A stretch of DNA of 7,379 nt from an uncultured Anaerolineae bacterium (GTDB lineage: Bacteria > Chloroflexota > Anaerolineae > Anaerolineales > UBA4823). Location of the stretch: contig CAKZNJ010000263.1 in the NCBI GenBank assembly GCA_937129505.1, positions 1-7,379 on the forward strand, read 5' to 3'. Under the pieces are notes generated by a model. It was given only the letters and a program-made list of their open reading frames with translations, was not told where the DNA came from and did no database searches. Position numbers and translations under genes: made by a program. This document shows positions 1 to 5,866 of the stretch, piece after piece (position 1 is the first letter of the stretch; every line of letters starts with the position of its first letter).

Positions 1-1
1 A

Positions 2-15
2 AATTGTGCACAATT
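2..15. promoter_or_regulatory. 14-bp perfect palindrome upstream of the oxidoreductase operon
   Basis: AATTGTGCACAATT is a perfect self-complementary 14-mer ending 18 bases before the ferredoxin-subunit ATG and 6 bases before its Shine-Dalgarno sequence. Perfect dyads of this kind are typical of binding sites for dimeric repressors. The half-site AATTGTG resembles half-sites of several regulator families, but I cannot assign one. The window starts at its edge, so the promoter it might overlap is not visible. It could instead be part of the 5' leader or the end of an upstream element. Confidence 0.4.
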
Positions 16-33
16 CACAGTAGGAGGTAGTTT

Positions 34-270
34 ATGCCCTTAAAGGGATGGATCGAAGTCAATGAAGTGTATTGCAAGGGTTGCGAGCTCTGTGTCAGTG
101 AATGTCCTCAACATGTCTTAGCGCTAGATATGGCACGTCTTACGCCAAAGGGTTACCATCCGGTAGCATTAATTGGCGAAGGTTGTACGGGATGCGGAGT
201 TTGCGCCATCATGTGTCCGGAAGCCGCTTTAAGCGTCTATCGCGAAGCACCCCATAAAGTAACTGCCTGA
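34..270 (+). CDS. 2[4Fe-4S] ferredoxin-type (delta) subunit of 2-oxoacid:ferredoxin oxidoreductase
   Basis: This 78-residue cytoplasmic protein has two classic CxxCxxCxxxCP cluster motifs: C14, C17, C20, C24 with P25, and C51, C54, C57, C61 with P62. Each motif should hold one [4Fe-4S] cluster, with ligands shared between the two sites as in bacterial 2[4Fe-4S] ferredoxins. In four-subunit 2-oxoacid oxidoreductases (KorD/VorD/PorD type) such a subunit takes electrons from the catalytic beta subunit and passes them to soluble ferredoxin. A strong AGGAGG at 22-27, six bases before the ATG, fixes the start. The alpha-subunit gene begins 14 bases after the stop, so the two are almost certainly co-transcribed. 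The ferredoxin fold is certain from the motifs; the assignment as the delta subunit rests on the gene order. Confidence 0.93.
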   Translation: MPLKGWIEVNEVYCKGCELCVSECPQHVLALDMARLTPKGYHPVALIGEGCTGCGVCAIMCPEAALSVYREAPHKVTA

Positions 271-284
271 CGGGAGGGGGCAAG

Positions 285-1409
285 ATGGCAAAAGAGTTGC
301 TGAAAGGCAATATCGCCATGGCGGAAGCTGCCATTCGCGCCGGCCTAGAGGGATATTTCGGTTATCCGATTACACCGCAGACCGAACTTCTGGAGTGGAT
401 GTCTGAACGAATGCCTGCTTTGGGGAGAGCTTTTCTTCAAGCAGAAAGTGAAGTGGCTGCGATCAATATGCTCTACGGAGCAGCGTGTACAGGTGCACGG
501 GTGATGACTTCGTCATCAAGTCCGGGCATCTCACTGATGATGGAAGGTTTGTCCTATATTGCGGGTACTGAAGTGCCGGTGGTGATTATTGATGTCGTGC
601 GGGGAGGGCCTGGCTTGGGAAATATTGCCCCTTCGCAAGGCGATTACAATCAGATTGTGCATGGGGGTGGGCATGGTGATTATCACCCCATAGTCTTGGC
701 TCCAGCCAGCGTCCAAGAGGCAATTGACCTCGTGGTATTAGCCTTTGATTTGGCAGAAAAATATCGCACTATCGTTTTTGTCATGGCAGATGGCAACATT
801 GGGCAGATGATGGAGCCGGCTGAATTACCGCCTATGCGTCCCATTAAGAGCGAGTATCCTGATTGGGCAGTCCGCGGAGCAATTGGACGCGAACGCCGCA
901 TCCTGAGCTCGATTTATATCGATCCCAAAGATGAAGAGGTAACCAATTACCGCTTAATGCAAGTTTGGAATCGGATCGAAGCCAATGAGATTCGTTATCG
1001 GGAATATTTTCTTGAAGATGCGGAAATTGTGGTTGTTGGGTTTGGGACGGCGGGGCGGATTGCCCTATCTGCGGTGCGTATGGCGAGAGCGGAAGGGATA
1101 AAAGTGGGCTTGTTGCGTCCCATTACCCTCAGCCCGTTCCCTTGTCCGCAAATTGAAAGCCTGATCTCAAGGGTCAAAGGGATTTTGGTTGTTGAGATGA
1201 ATGCCGGCCAAATGTTGGAAGATGTTCAAAAAATTGTCAAGGGACGCGTGCCGATTGAGTTTTACGGCAGGATGGGTGGGATGGTGCCTTTTCCTGATGA
1301 AATTCTAGCTGAAATCCAACGCATGAGTCGGGAAACAATCCCGTTGGATGGCGATCCACGTCAGCGGTGGATGAAACGCTTTGCACCCGTTGTTCATTGG
1401 CAAAATTAG
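285..1409 (+). CDS. vorB: 2-oxoacid:ferredoxin oxidoreductase alpha subunit (3-methyl-2-oxobutanoate dehydrogenase VorB / KorA family)
   Basis: This 374-residue protein is the alpha (large) subunit of a CoA-dependent 2-oxoacid:ferredoxin oxidoreductase, which oxidatively decarboxylates a 2-oxoacid to acyl-CoA, CO2 and reduced ferredoxin. Family signatures are clear: the N-terminal pyrimidine-binding domain with GYPITPQTE at 26-34, QAESEVAAIN at 52-61, TSSSSPGISL at 75-84, and a GGGHGDY stretch near 126-132. A C-terminal domain-II-like part includes VVVGFGTAGR and a conserved LLRPITLSPFP segment. The length matches VorB/KorA proteins that lack the N-terminal gamma-domain fusion. A GGGAGGGGG Shine-Dalgarno precedes the ATG. 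The tag stop overlaps the Shine-Dalgarno of the beta gene, which suggests tight coupling. The sequence looks closer to VorB than to pyruvate enzymes, but 2-oxoisovalerate and 2-oxoglutarate cannot be told apart by eye. Confidence 0.93.
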   Translation: MAKELLKGNIAMAEAAIRAGLEGYFGYPITPQTELLEWMSERMPALGRAFLQAESEVAAINMLYGAACTGARVMTSSSSPGISLMMEGLSYIAGTEVPVVIIDVVRGGPGLGNIAPSQGDYNQIVHGGGHGDYHPIVLAPASVQEAIDLVVLAFDLAEKYRTIVFVMADGNIGQMMEPAELPPMRPIKSEYPDWAVRGAIGRERRILSSIYIDPKDEEVTNYRLMQVWNRIEANEIRYREYFLEDAEIVVVGFGTAGRIALSAVRMARAEGIKVGLLRPITLSPFPCPQIESLISRVKGILVVEMNAGQMLEDVQKIVKGRVPIEFYGRMGGMVPFPDEILAEIQRMSRETIPLDGDPRQRWMKRFAPVVHWQN

Positions 1410-1413
1410 GAGG
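1408..1413 (+). promoter_or_regulatory. Shine-Dalgarno site that sets the GTG start of the beta subunit
   Basis: A perfect AGGAGG overlaps the last two bases of the alpha-subunit stop codon and lies six bases before a GTG at 1420. This supports GTG 1420 over an in-frame TTG at 1381, which lies inside the alpha gene and would add 13 residues (HPLFIGKIRRQR-like) unrelated to the family. The overlap of stop codon and ribosome site suggests translational coupling of alpha and beta. Confidence 0.85.
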
Positions 1414-1419
1414 CAAAGA

Positions 1420-2196
1420 GTGGAGACGACCGTATCTGCTCAAGTCGTTTATCAGAGACCTCAGTCGCTCACCGCAACAGCTATGCACTACTGCCCGGGT
1501 TGTACCCACGGCATTGCCCACCGCTTGATTGCAGAGGTTATGGATGAGATGGGCATCCGGGAACGCACCATTGGTGTTGCACCGGTCGGTTGTTCGGTGT
1601 TTGCTTATAGTTATTTCGATTGTGATTTTGTTGAAGCTGCTCATGGCCGCGCGCCGGCGATGGCAACCGGCATCAAGCGCTTGTTACCCGATCGGATTGT
1701 CTTTACCTACCAAGGAGATGGTGACTTGGCTTCGATCGGGATGGGGGAGATTGTTCACGCTGCCGGGCGAGGTGAAAATATCTCGGTGTTTTTTATCAAT
1801 AATGCCATCTATGGGATGACCAGCGGGCAGATGGCGCCTACAACTCTGCCAGGGCAAAAGACTACTTCTTCACCGCACGGTCGAGATATCGAAACGATGG
1901 GATATCCCCTAAAAATGGCCGAATTGCTTGCCAATTTGGACGGGGCAGGCTATGTTGTCCGGCGCAGCCTCCACGACCCGAAAAACATCCGTATGGCAAA
2001 AAAAGCGATTCGATTAGCCTTTGAGACGCAGCTCCGCGGCTTAGGCTTTTCGATGGTCGAGCTGCTCTCTACCTGCAGTACCAACTGGGGCCTTTCGCCA
2101 TTAGAATCACTAAAGTGGCTTGAAGAGCATATGATCCCTTATTACCCCATTGGCGATTTTAAAGTTGCCCAAGCTATTGCTGAGCTAAAGGTATAG
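1420..2196 (+). CDS. 2-oxoacid:ferredoxin oxidoreductase beta subunit (TPP-binding, KorB/VorA family)
   Basis: This 258-residue subunit carries the thiamine diphosphate and one [4Fe-4S] cluster of the oxidoreductase. Counted from the GTG start, the cluster ligands are visible as CPGC at 25-28 (followed by T-H30-G), C58 in PVGCS and C219 in LLSTCST, which is the usual KorB arrangement. The TPP/Mg motif is GDGD at 99-102 with NN at 127-128, inside the expected GDG-x(25)-NN spacing, followed by the IYGMTSGQ segment found across the family. The protein works with the alpha subunit at the shared active site and hands electrons to the ferredoxin subunit. It starts 10 bases after the alpha stop and is followed 23 bases later by the gamma gene. 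All catalytic motifs are intact. Confidence 0.93.
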   Translation: METTVSAQVVYQRPQSLTATAMHYCPGCTHGIAHRLIAEVMDEMGIRERTIGVAPVGCSVFAYSYFDCDFVEAAHGRAPAMATGIKRLLPDRIVFTYQGDGDLASIGMGEIVHAAGRGENISVFFINNAIYGMTSGQMAPTTLPGQKTTSSPHGRDIETMGYPLKMAELLANLDGAGYVVRRSLHDPKNIRMAKKAIRLAFETQLRGLGFSMVELLSTCSTNWGLSPLESLKWLEEHMIPYYPIGDFKVAQAIAELKV

Positions 2197-2219
2197 GGTA
2201 ACAAGGAAAGGAAGGCTGG

Positions 2220-2777
2220 ATGCAGACAGAGATCTTGATTGCTGGGTTTGGTGGACAAGGTGTCTTATTCGCTGGTCAAATCCTTGCCTATGCGGCGATG
2301 GATGCCGGCCGAGAGGTTACTTGGATTCCCTCTTATGGGCCCGAAATGCGCGGGGGAACGGCTAATTGCACGGTCATTATTTCGGATGAGGAAATTGGTT
2401 CCCCCTTGGTGTTAAACCCTACTGCTGTGATCGCCCTCAATTTGCCTTCTCTGGATAAGTATGAGTCGATGGTTAAGAAAGGGGGCGTACTGATTGTCAA
2501 TTCGTCTTTGGTCAATCGGGGACCGAGCCGACAGGATATCGAGAACGTGTTTATACCGGTCAATGAGATCGCGGAAAGATTAGGCAATCGGCGTCTGTTA
2601 AATATGGTAGCGGTCGGGGCGTTATTGGCGAAATTACCTGTCTTGACGTTGGATCAAATCAAACAAGCTTTGGAAGACCACCTGCCTGAACGGCACAAAA
2701 AGTTCATGGAAGCAAATCTTTTGGCTTTGCAGGAAGGCGCCGACTTCGCACTGAAGGAAAACAAAGTCAAAGCCTAG
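2220..2777 (+). CDS. 2-oxoacid:ferredoxin oxidoreductase gamma subunit (KorC/VorC family)
   Basis: This 185-residue protein is the gamma subunit, a Rossmann-like domain that in this enzyme family contributes to CoA handling and complex assembly. The hallmarks are an N-terminal GFGGQGV at 9-15 and SYGPEMRGGTANC at 38-50, both nearly invariant in the family. The length agrees with stand-alone gamma subunits; in other organisms this domain is fused to the N-terminus of alpha, which explains why alpha here is short. A purine-rich AAGGAAAGGAAGG at 2203-2215 precedes the ATG. It is the last gene of the operon: a strong terminator hairpin starts 11 bases after its stop. Confidence 0.92.
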   Translation: MQTEILIAGFGGQGVLFAGQILAYAAMDAGREVTWIPSYGPEMRGGTANCTVIISDEEIGSPLVLNPTAVIALNLPSLDKYESMVKKGGVLIVNSSLVNRGPSRQDIENVFIPVNEIAERLGNRRLLNMVAVGALLAKLPVLTLDQIKQALEDHLPERHKKFMEANLLALQEGADFALKENKVKA

Positions 2778-2787
2778 GGAAGTTATG

Positions 2788-2825
2788 AGGCCCCAAGTTC
2801 CATAAGGAATTTGGGGTCCTTTCAT
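2788..2825 (+). terminator. Rho-independent-type terminator of the oxidoreductase operon
   Basis: AGGCCCCAAGTTCC pairs with GGAATTTGGGGTCCT around a four-base ATAA loop. The stem has about 14 base pairs, one bulged T (2817) and one G-T wobble. It is followed by TTCATCTGCTTCTTTAT, which is T-rich but not a clean T-run, so termination may be imperfect. It starts 11 bases after the gamma-subunit stop, the right place for the end of the four-gene transcript. Confidence 0.8.
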
Positions 2826-2900
2826 CTGCTTCTTTATCGTTAGCGAGCCGATACCGAAAAGGGGAGTGAGGGGGATTCTTTTTTAAGTGGATTGGTCAAG

Positions 2901-2906
2901 TATAAT
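2901..2906 (+). promoter_or_regulatory. Candidate -10 box for the lipoprotein gene
   Basis: A perfect TATAAT lies 25 bases before the lipoprotein ATG, after the operon terminator. The region at the -35 spacing (about 2876-2884) is only a T-run with poor match to TTGACA, so the promoter would be weak or activator-dependent. Transcription would start near 2913, leaving a leader of about 20 bases that carries the Shine-Dalgarno AAGGAG at 2919-2924. Confidence 0.5.
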
Positions 2907-2931
2907 TCAATTCATAGTAAGGAGCTGAAGT

Positions 2932-3582
2932 ATGAAAATGACCATCCGAGTGATAAACTCTTCTGTGCTTGCCCTGTTTTTGTGCGCCTGCAGTATGGTG
3001 TTGCCTGAGCCAACCGCCACCCCAACGGCTACCTTGGAGCCCAGTCCAACCCCTCTGCCTACGGATACCCCGACTCCTCTACCCACTGAAACCCCAACTG
3101 AAGTTCCAACTAGTACACCGCTGCCAACCCTGCCGCCATTGCCTCCTTTGCCAACCGAAGCTCCACCGACTCCCACGGTGTTGGCGGGGACAAAGCCTAT
3201 CGTTATTTATTTCATTCAAAAAGGTGCGGGGGGCAATGTGGCTTGCGGGGACACGCTGGTTTATTATTACACCGGCAAATATCGAACTGATGATGTCGAA
3301 GCGGACATCAAAACTGCTCTGCAAAACCTCTTTTTTTATAAGACAGCCGAATTTGGAGGGACGTATAACCCACTGTACAAATCCAAGCTGACGGTTGTGA
3401 GTGTGGACCTTACCGATGGAATAGTCGAAATTGAATTGAGTGGGGAGATCAAGTTGACGGACGATCCTTGTGATTCGAGCCGGATTTTTGCCATGTTGGT
3501 CGCTACCGTTCGGCAGTTCCCGGGAGTGGGAACACCGAAATTCAGCTTGAATGGAGTAGGGATCAAAAATTATCTACCCTAG
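2932..3582 (+). CDS. Secreted lipoprotein with Pro/Thr-rich stalk and GerMN-like domain
   Basis: This 216-residue protein starts with a short basic N-terminus and a hydrophobic stretch (residues 7-19) ending in a lipobox, L17-C18-A19-C20, so C20 is the likely lipidated residue and the protein should be anchored on the outer face of the membrane. Residues 25-82 are a low-complexity stalk built almost entirely of P, T, L, E and S in TPTP/LPTE-style units. Residues 89-216 form a compact domain whose second half (LTVVSVDLTDGIVEIELSGE, then ATVRQFPGV and a final NG) matches the pattern I know from GerMN domains of sporulation/germination proteins. C105 and C180 are the only cysteines after the anchor and could form a disulfide. 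AAGGAG seven bases upstream supports the start. The biological role is unknown; in a non-sporulating lineage a germination role is unlikely, and the domain is more likely a cell-envelope binding module. Confidence 0.82.
   Translation: MKMTIRVINSSVLALFLCACSMVLPEPTATPTATLEPSPTPLPTDTPTPLPTETPTEVPTSTPLPTLPPLPPLPTEAPPTPTVLAGTKPIVIYFIQKGAGGNVACGDTLVYYYTGKYRTDDVEADIKTALQNLFFYKTAEFGGTYNPLYKSKLTVVSVDLTDGIVEIELSGEIKLTDDPCDSSRIFAMLVATVRQFPGVGTPKFSLNGVGIKNYLP
3008..3180 (+). repeat. Low-complexity Pro/Thr codon tract in the lipoprotein gene
   Basis: Degenerate CCN/ACN codon units encode the TPTP-like stalk. The tract is strongly C-rich on the plus strand and almost G-free over long stretches. Units are imperfect at the DNA level, so this is a diverged or selected low-complexity region rather than a clean tandem repeat. 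Stalk length may vary between related strains. Confidence 0.6.
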
Positions 3583-3595
3583 GAGTCCGTTGCGT

Positions 3596-5707
3596 TCAAG
3601 GTGTAGGGCCAAGGCTGGAGCCATCCGCCCTTAATAAACGGGCTGAATTGGCAAGGATGCCCAAATCGGGCAGGGATTGAGCTGCCGCAGCGAGGGAGGG
3701 GGGAAGAATGCCCGCGGCCGCCAGAGCTATTCCGATGATATTGTAGAGCGCTGTGAAGGCTAAGTTCATGCGGACGACTTTCATGGTGCGATGGGACAGG
3801 CGGAGCAGCTCAGGAACAAGCCGCCAGTTTTCCTTCAAAAGAGCGATGTGGGCAGCTTCAATGGCTACATCGCTCCCTGCGGCTGCCATGGCGATACCGA
3901 TATCGGCTTGGGCGAGAGCAGGGGCGTCATTTACTCCATCACCGATCATGATGACTCGTTTCTGGCGCGCTTGGAAGGACTTGACAATTTCGATCTTTTC
4001 CTCAGGTAAAAGGTTTGCGCGAAAGGGGATGTTCAATTGGCTGGCTAAAGCTCGAGCGGCACGGTCGTTGTCTCCTGTTAGCAACTCGATATGATCGATC
4101 CCTAAATGACGCAATTCTTGCAAAGCTTCAGCTACTTCGGGACGGAGTTTATCGCTTGCAGCAAGGATGCCGCATGGCTTGCCATCAATGGCGAGGAAGA
4201 GGATGGTTTTGCCCTCCTGCTCAAGCTCGGTCGCAAGGGCAAGGTTCTGGCTTGCCGGGATAAAACGACGGTTGCCGATCTCGATTTGGTGCCCATTAAC
4301 ACGGGCGCGCACGCCTAAACCCGGGAAGGACTCGAATTTTTGCACTTCAGGGATAGCAATTCCTTTTAGGCGAGCAGCTTCCAAAACCGCCTCTGCTAAA
4401 GGATGTTCTGAGTAGCGTTCGACCGCCGCAGCATAAGCCAATAACCGCTCAGGAGGCGTTCCATCCACGGGCACAATATCGGTGAGGTGGGGTTTCCCGA
4501 GCGTCAGCGTGCCGGTTTTATCAACGAGCAGGACGTTGGCTCGGGCGAGAGTCTCGATGTATTTTCCCCCCTTGATTAGAATGCCCCGTTTGGCGCTGAC
4601 GCCAATGGTGGCTAGCATTGCAATTGGAGTGGCTAAGGCTATCGAACACGAACAAGCCACAACTAAAACGGCGGTTGCAGCGAGTAGATTACGACTGAAT
4701 CCGAATGTCAAGGCAGCTATGCCGATCAGGATGGGAAGGTAATATCTGCTGAAACGATCAGCAAAACGCTGAACTTCGCCACGATTTGCTTCGGATTCGG
4801 CGACCAATTGGATAATCCGCCCAAAGGTTGTATCTTTCCCTACTCTTTGGGTCAGGATGCGTAGGCTGCCGCTCTTGACCAGCGTGGCGGCATGAACAGA
4901 ACATCCTTCAAATGCTTCGAGAGGAATTGGCTCGCCGGTAATGGTGGATTGGTCAATAGCTGCTTGCCCAGAAAGGACGATCCCGTCAACAGGGATTCGC
5001 TCCCCTGGCTTGACGAGAACAATGTCGTTGGTTTGCACCTCGCTGATAGGGACTTCGATTTCCTCTGCTCCTCGTTCAATCCTGGCGGTCCGAGGCGCAA
5101 GGTTGACAAGAGCTTTTATCGCTTGACGTGCCTGCTGGGCAGTAAAACTTTCGATGAATGAACCAACATACATAAACAAGACCACAATAGCGGCCGCAAT
5201 CCATTCTTGGACGATGAGGGCAGCGATTGCACCGAGGGTCATTAAGCTATGCGAGGTAATTTGTCTTTGCAATGCGGCGTTAAGCACATTTCGGAAAACG
5301 GGTAACCCGGCTAAGACGACCATACTTACCCCAAGCGGGGCGGGAATAAGGTCGTTTAACCGATCAAAGAGGCCAAGCCCCTCACCGACAAGCACAATTA
5401 AAAACACAACGATAAATACAACGCCGAAAAGGCTACCTAGACGGCGGTTAAATCTCTGGGTTGATGAATTAGGAAGGTTCGGGGGTACCCGGTAGCCGGC
5501 GCGTTCTACCGCCTGGCGGATTTTTGGCAAGGACACCAGATTTGGATCTAGGGTCACAATTGCTTTTTCGGCTGCCAGCAAGACCTCTACACCTGCCACG
5601 CCAGATAAGCTTGCAATTGCCTGCTGGACATGACGCGTGCAATCTGCGCAGTCCATCCCTTGGATTGGAATTTCAACGGTTTGATATTTTGTCTCAAGCG
5701 AACTCAT
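3596..5707 (-). CDS. Heavy-metal-translocating P1B-type ATPase with a CSC membrane motif
   Basis: This 703-residue membrane pump moves a metal ion using ATP. An N-terminal heavy-metal-associated domain (about 8-74) has the metal-binding GMDCADC at 17-23. Membrane segments fall near 91-112, 123-143, 155-188 (two), 322-371 (two) and 650-692 (two), giving the eight expected. The actuator TGE is at 257-259, the phosphorylated D396 lies in DKTGT, the P1B-specific HP pair is at 435-436, TGDN at 544-547 and GDGVNDAP at 589-596, so the catalytic machinery is complete. Oddly, the membrane metal motif is C352-S353-C354 where copper, zinc and cadmium pumps have CPC. Segment 7 keeps Y655-N656 as in copper pumps, but segment 8 reads QSLPD (677-681) instead of MxxSS. 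The substrate is therefore uncertain. An in-frame TGA just upstream excludes a longer start; no good Shine-Dalgarno is visible. It converges with the lipoprotein gene, 13 bases apart, with no metal regulator or chaperone gene adjacent. Confidence 0.93.
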   Translation of the reverse strand: MSSLETKYQTVEIPIQGMDCADCTRHVQQAIASLSGVAGVEVLLAAEKAIVTLDPNLVSLPKIRQAVERAGYRVPPNLPNSSTQRFNRRLGSLFGVVFIVVFLIVLVGEGLGLFDRLNDLIPAPLGVSMVVLAGLPVFRNVLNAALQRQITSHSLMTLGAIAALIVQEWIAAAIVVLFMYVGSFIESFTAQQARQAIKALVNLAPRTARIERGAEEIEVPISEVQTNDIVLVKPGERIPVDGIVLSGQAAIDQSTITGEPIPLEAFEGCSVHAATLVKSGSLRILTQRVGKDTTFGRIIQLVAESEANRGEVQRFADRFSRYYLPILIGIAALTFGFSRNLLAATAVLVVACSCSIALATPIAMLATIGVSAKRGILIKGGKYIETLARANVLLVDKTGTLTLGKPHLTDIVPVDGTPPERLLAYAAAVERYSEHPLAEAVLEAARLKGIAIPEVQKFESFPGLGVRARVNGHQIEIGNRRFIPASQNLALATELEQEGKTILFLAIDGKPCGILAASDKLRPEVAEALQELRHLGIDHIELLTGDNDRAARALASQLNIPFRANLLPEEKIEIVKSFQARQKRVIMIGDGVNDAPALAQADIGIAMAAAGSDVAIEAAHIALLKENWRLVPELLRLSHRTMKVVRMNLAFTALYNIIGIALAAAGILPPSLAAAAQSLPDLGILANSARLLRADGSSLGPTP

Positions 5708-5733
5708 GCATCATTGGGTGAAAGAATACAAAA

Positions 5734-5750
5734 TGGATTAAGTCAATCCA
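5734..5750. promoter_or_regulatory. Inverted repeat over the predicted start of the ATPase transcript
   Basis: TGGATT-AAGTC-AATCCA is a perfect 6+6 inverted repeat with a five-base spacer. It lies immediately downstream of the candidate -10 box of the ATPase gene and covers the position where transcription should begin (about 5745). That is a normal place for a repressor operator, and metal pumps are often controlled by metal-sensing repressors. It could also be a chance match in AT-rich DNA; the arms are short. Confidence 0.35.
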
Positions 5751-5751
5751 A

Positions 5752-5757
5752 ATTATA
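5752..5757 (-). promoter_or_regulatory. Candidate -10 box for the metal ATPase gene
   Basis: On the minus strand this reads TATAAT, a perfect consensus, 44 bases before the ATPase ATG and downstream of the PPDK terminator. No convincing -35 match is found at 16-19 bases upstream (the best are CAATTC and TTCAAT). The predicted leader of about 37 bases contains the inverted repeat at 5734-5750 and no clear ribosome site. Confidence 0.45.
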
Positions 5758-5802
5758 CATGATTCAGTAGAGATGAATTGAAGCAACATCCCACGAAACC
5801 GC

Positions 5803-5840
5803 CGAAAAACAGTAGAGCGGAACAAGTCCGCTCTACTGTT
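5803..5840 (-). terminator. Rho-independent terminator of the PPDK gene
   Basis: On the minus strand AACAGTAGAGCGGA and TCCGCTCTACTGTT form a perfect 14-bp stem around a five-base loop, followed directly by a run of five T residues counting the stem end (TGTTTTTCGG). It starts 26 bases after the PPDK stop. The stem is symmetric, but only the minus-strand side has the T-run, so it acts on PPDK and separates it from the downstream ATPase gene. Confidence 0.92.
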
Positions 5841-5866
5841 CAGACAAGGGAGTGATTTAGAAGAAA

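Noticed and set aside
1038..1058. G-rich stretch with several GGG runs as a possible G-quadruplex
   Set aside because: Only three clean runs are present and the stretch sits in conserved coding sequence of the alpha subunit.
1381..1419. TTG at 1381 as the start of the beta subunit
   Set aside because: It lies inside the alpha gene, adds a 13-residue tail foreign to the family, and has no ribosome site; GTG 1420 has a perfect AGGAGG at six bases.
1237..1644. Minus-strand open frame of 135 codons across the alpha/beta junction
   Set aside because: It is opposite two well-supported genes with intact family motifs and shows no domain of its own.
2907..3176. Minus-strand frame encoding a Gly/Val-rich protein (GVGVSVGRG-like units)
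   Set aside because: The glycine-rich pattern is simply the reverse complement of the Pro/Thr codons of the lipoprotein stalk.
3605..3631. Hairpin AGGGC...GCCCT with an inner GGC/GCC stem as terminator for the lipoprotein transcript
   Set aside because: The stem is broken by large internal loops, there is no T-run, and it lies within the ATPase coding region.
5723..5746. Alternative ATPase promoter, TTGACT (5741-5746) with TATTCT (5723-5728) on the minus strand
   Set aside because: The spacer is only 12 bases, too short for a normal sigma-70-type promoter; the perfect TATAAT at 5752-5757 is preferred.
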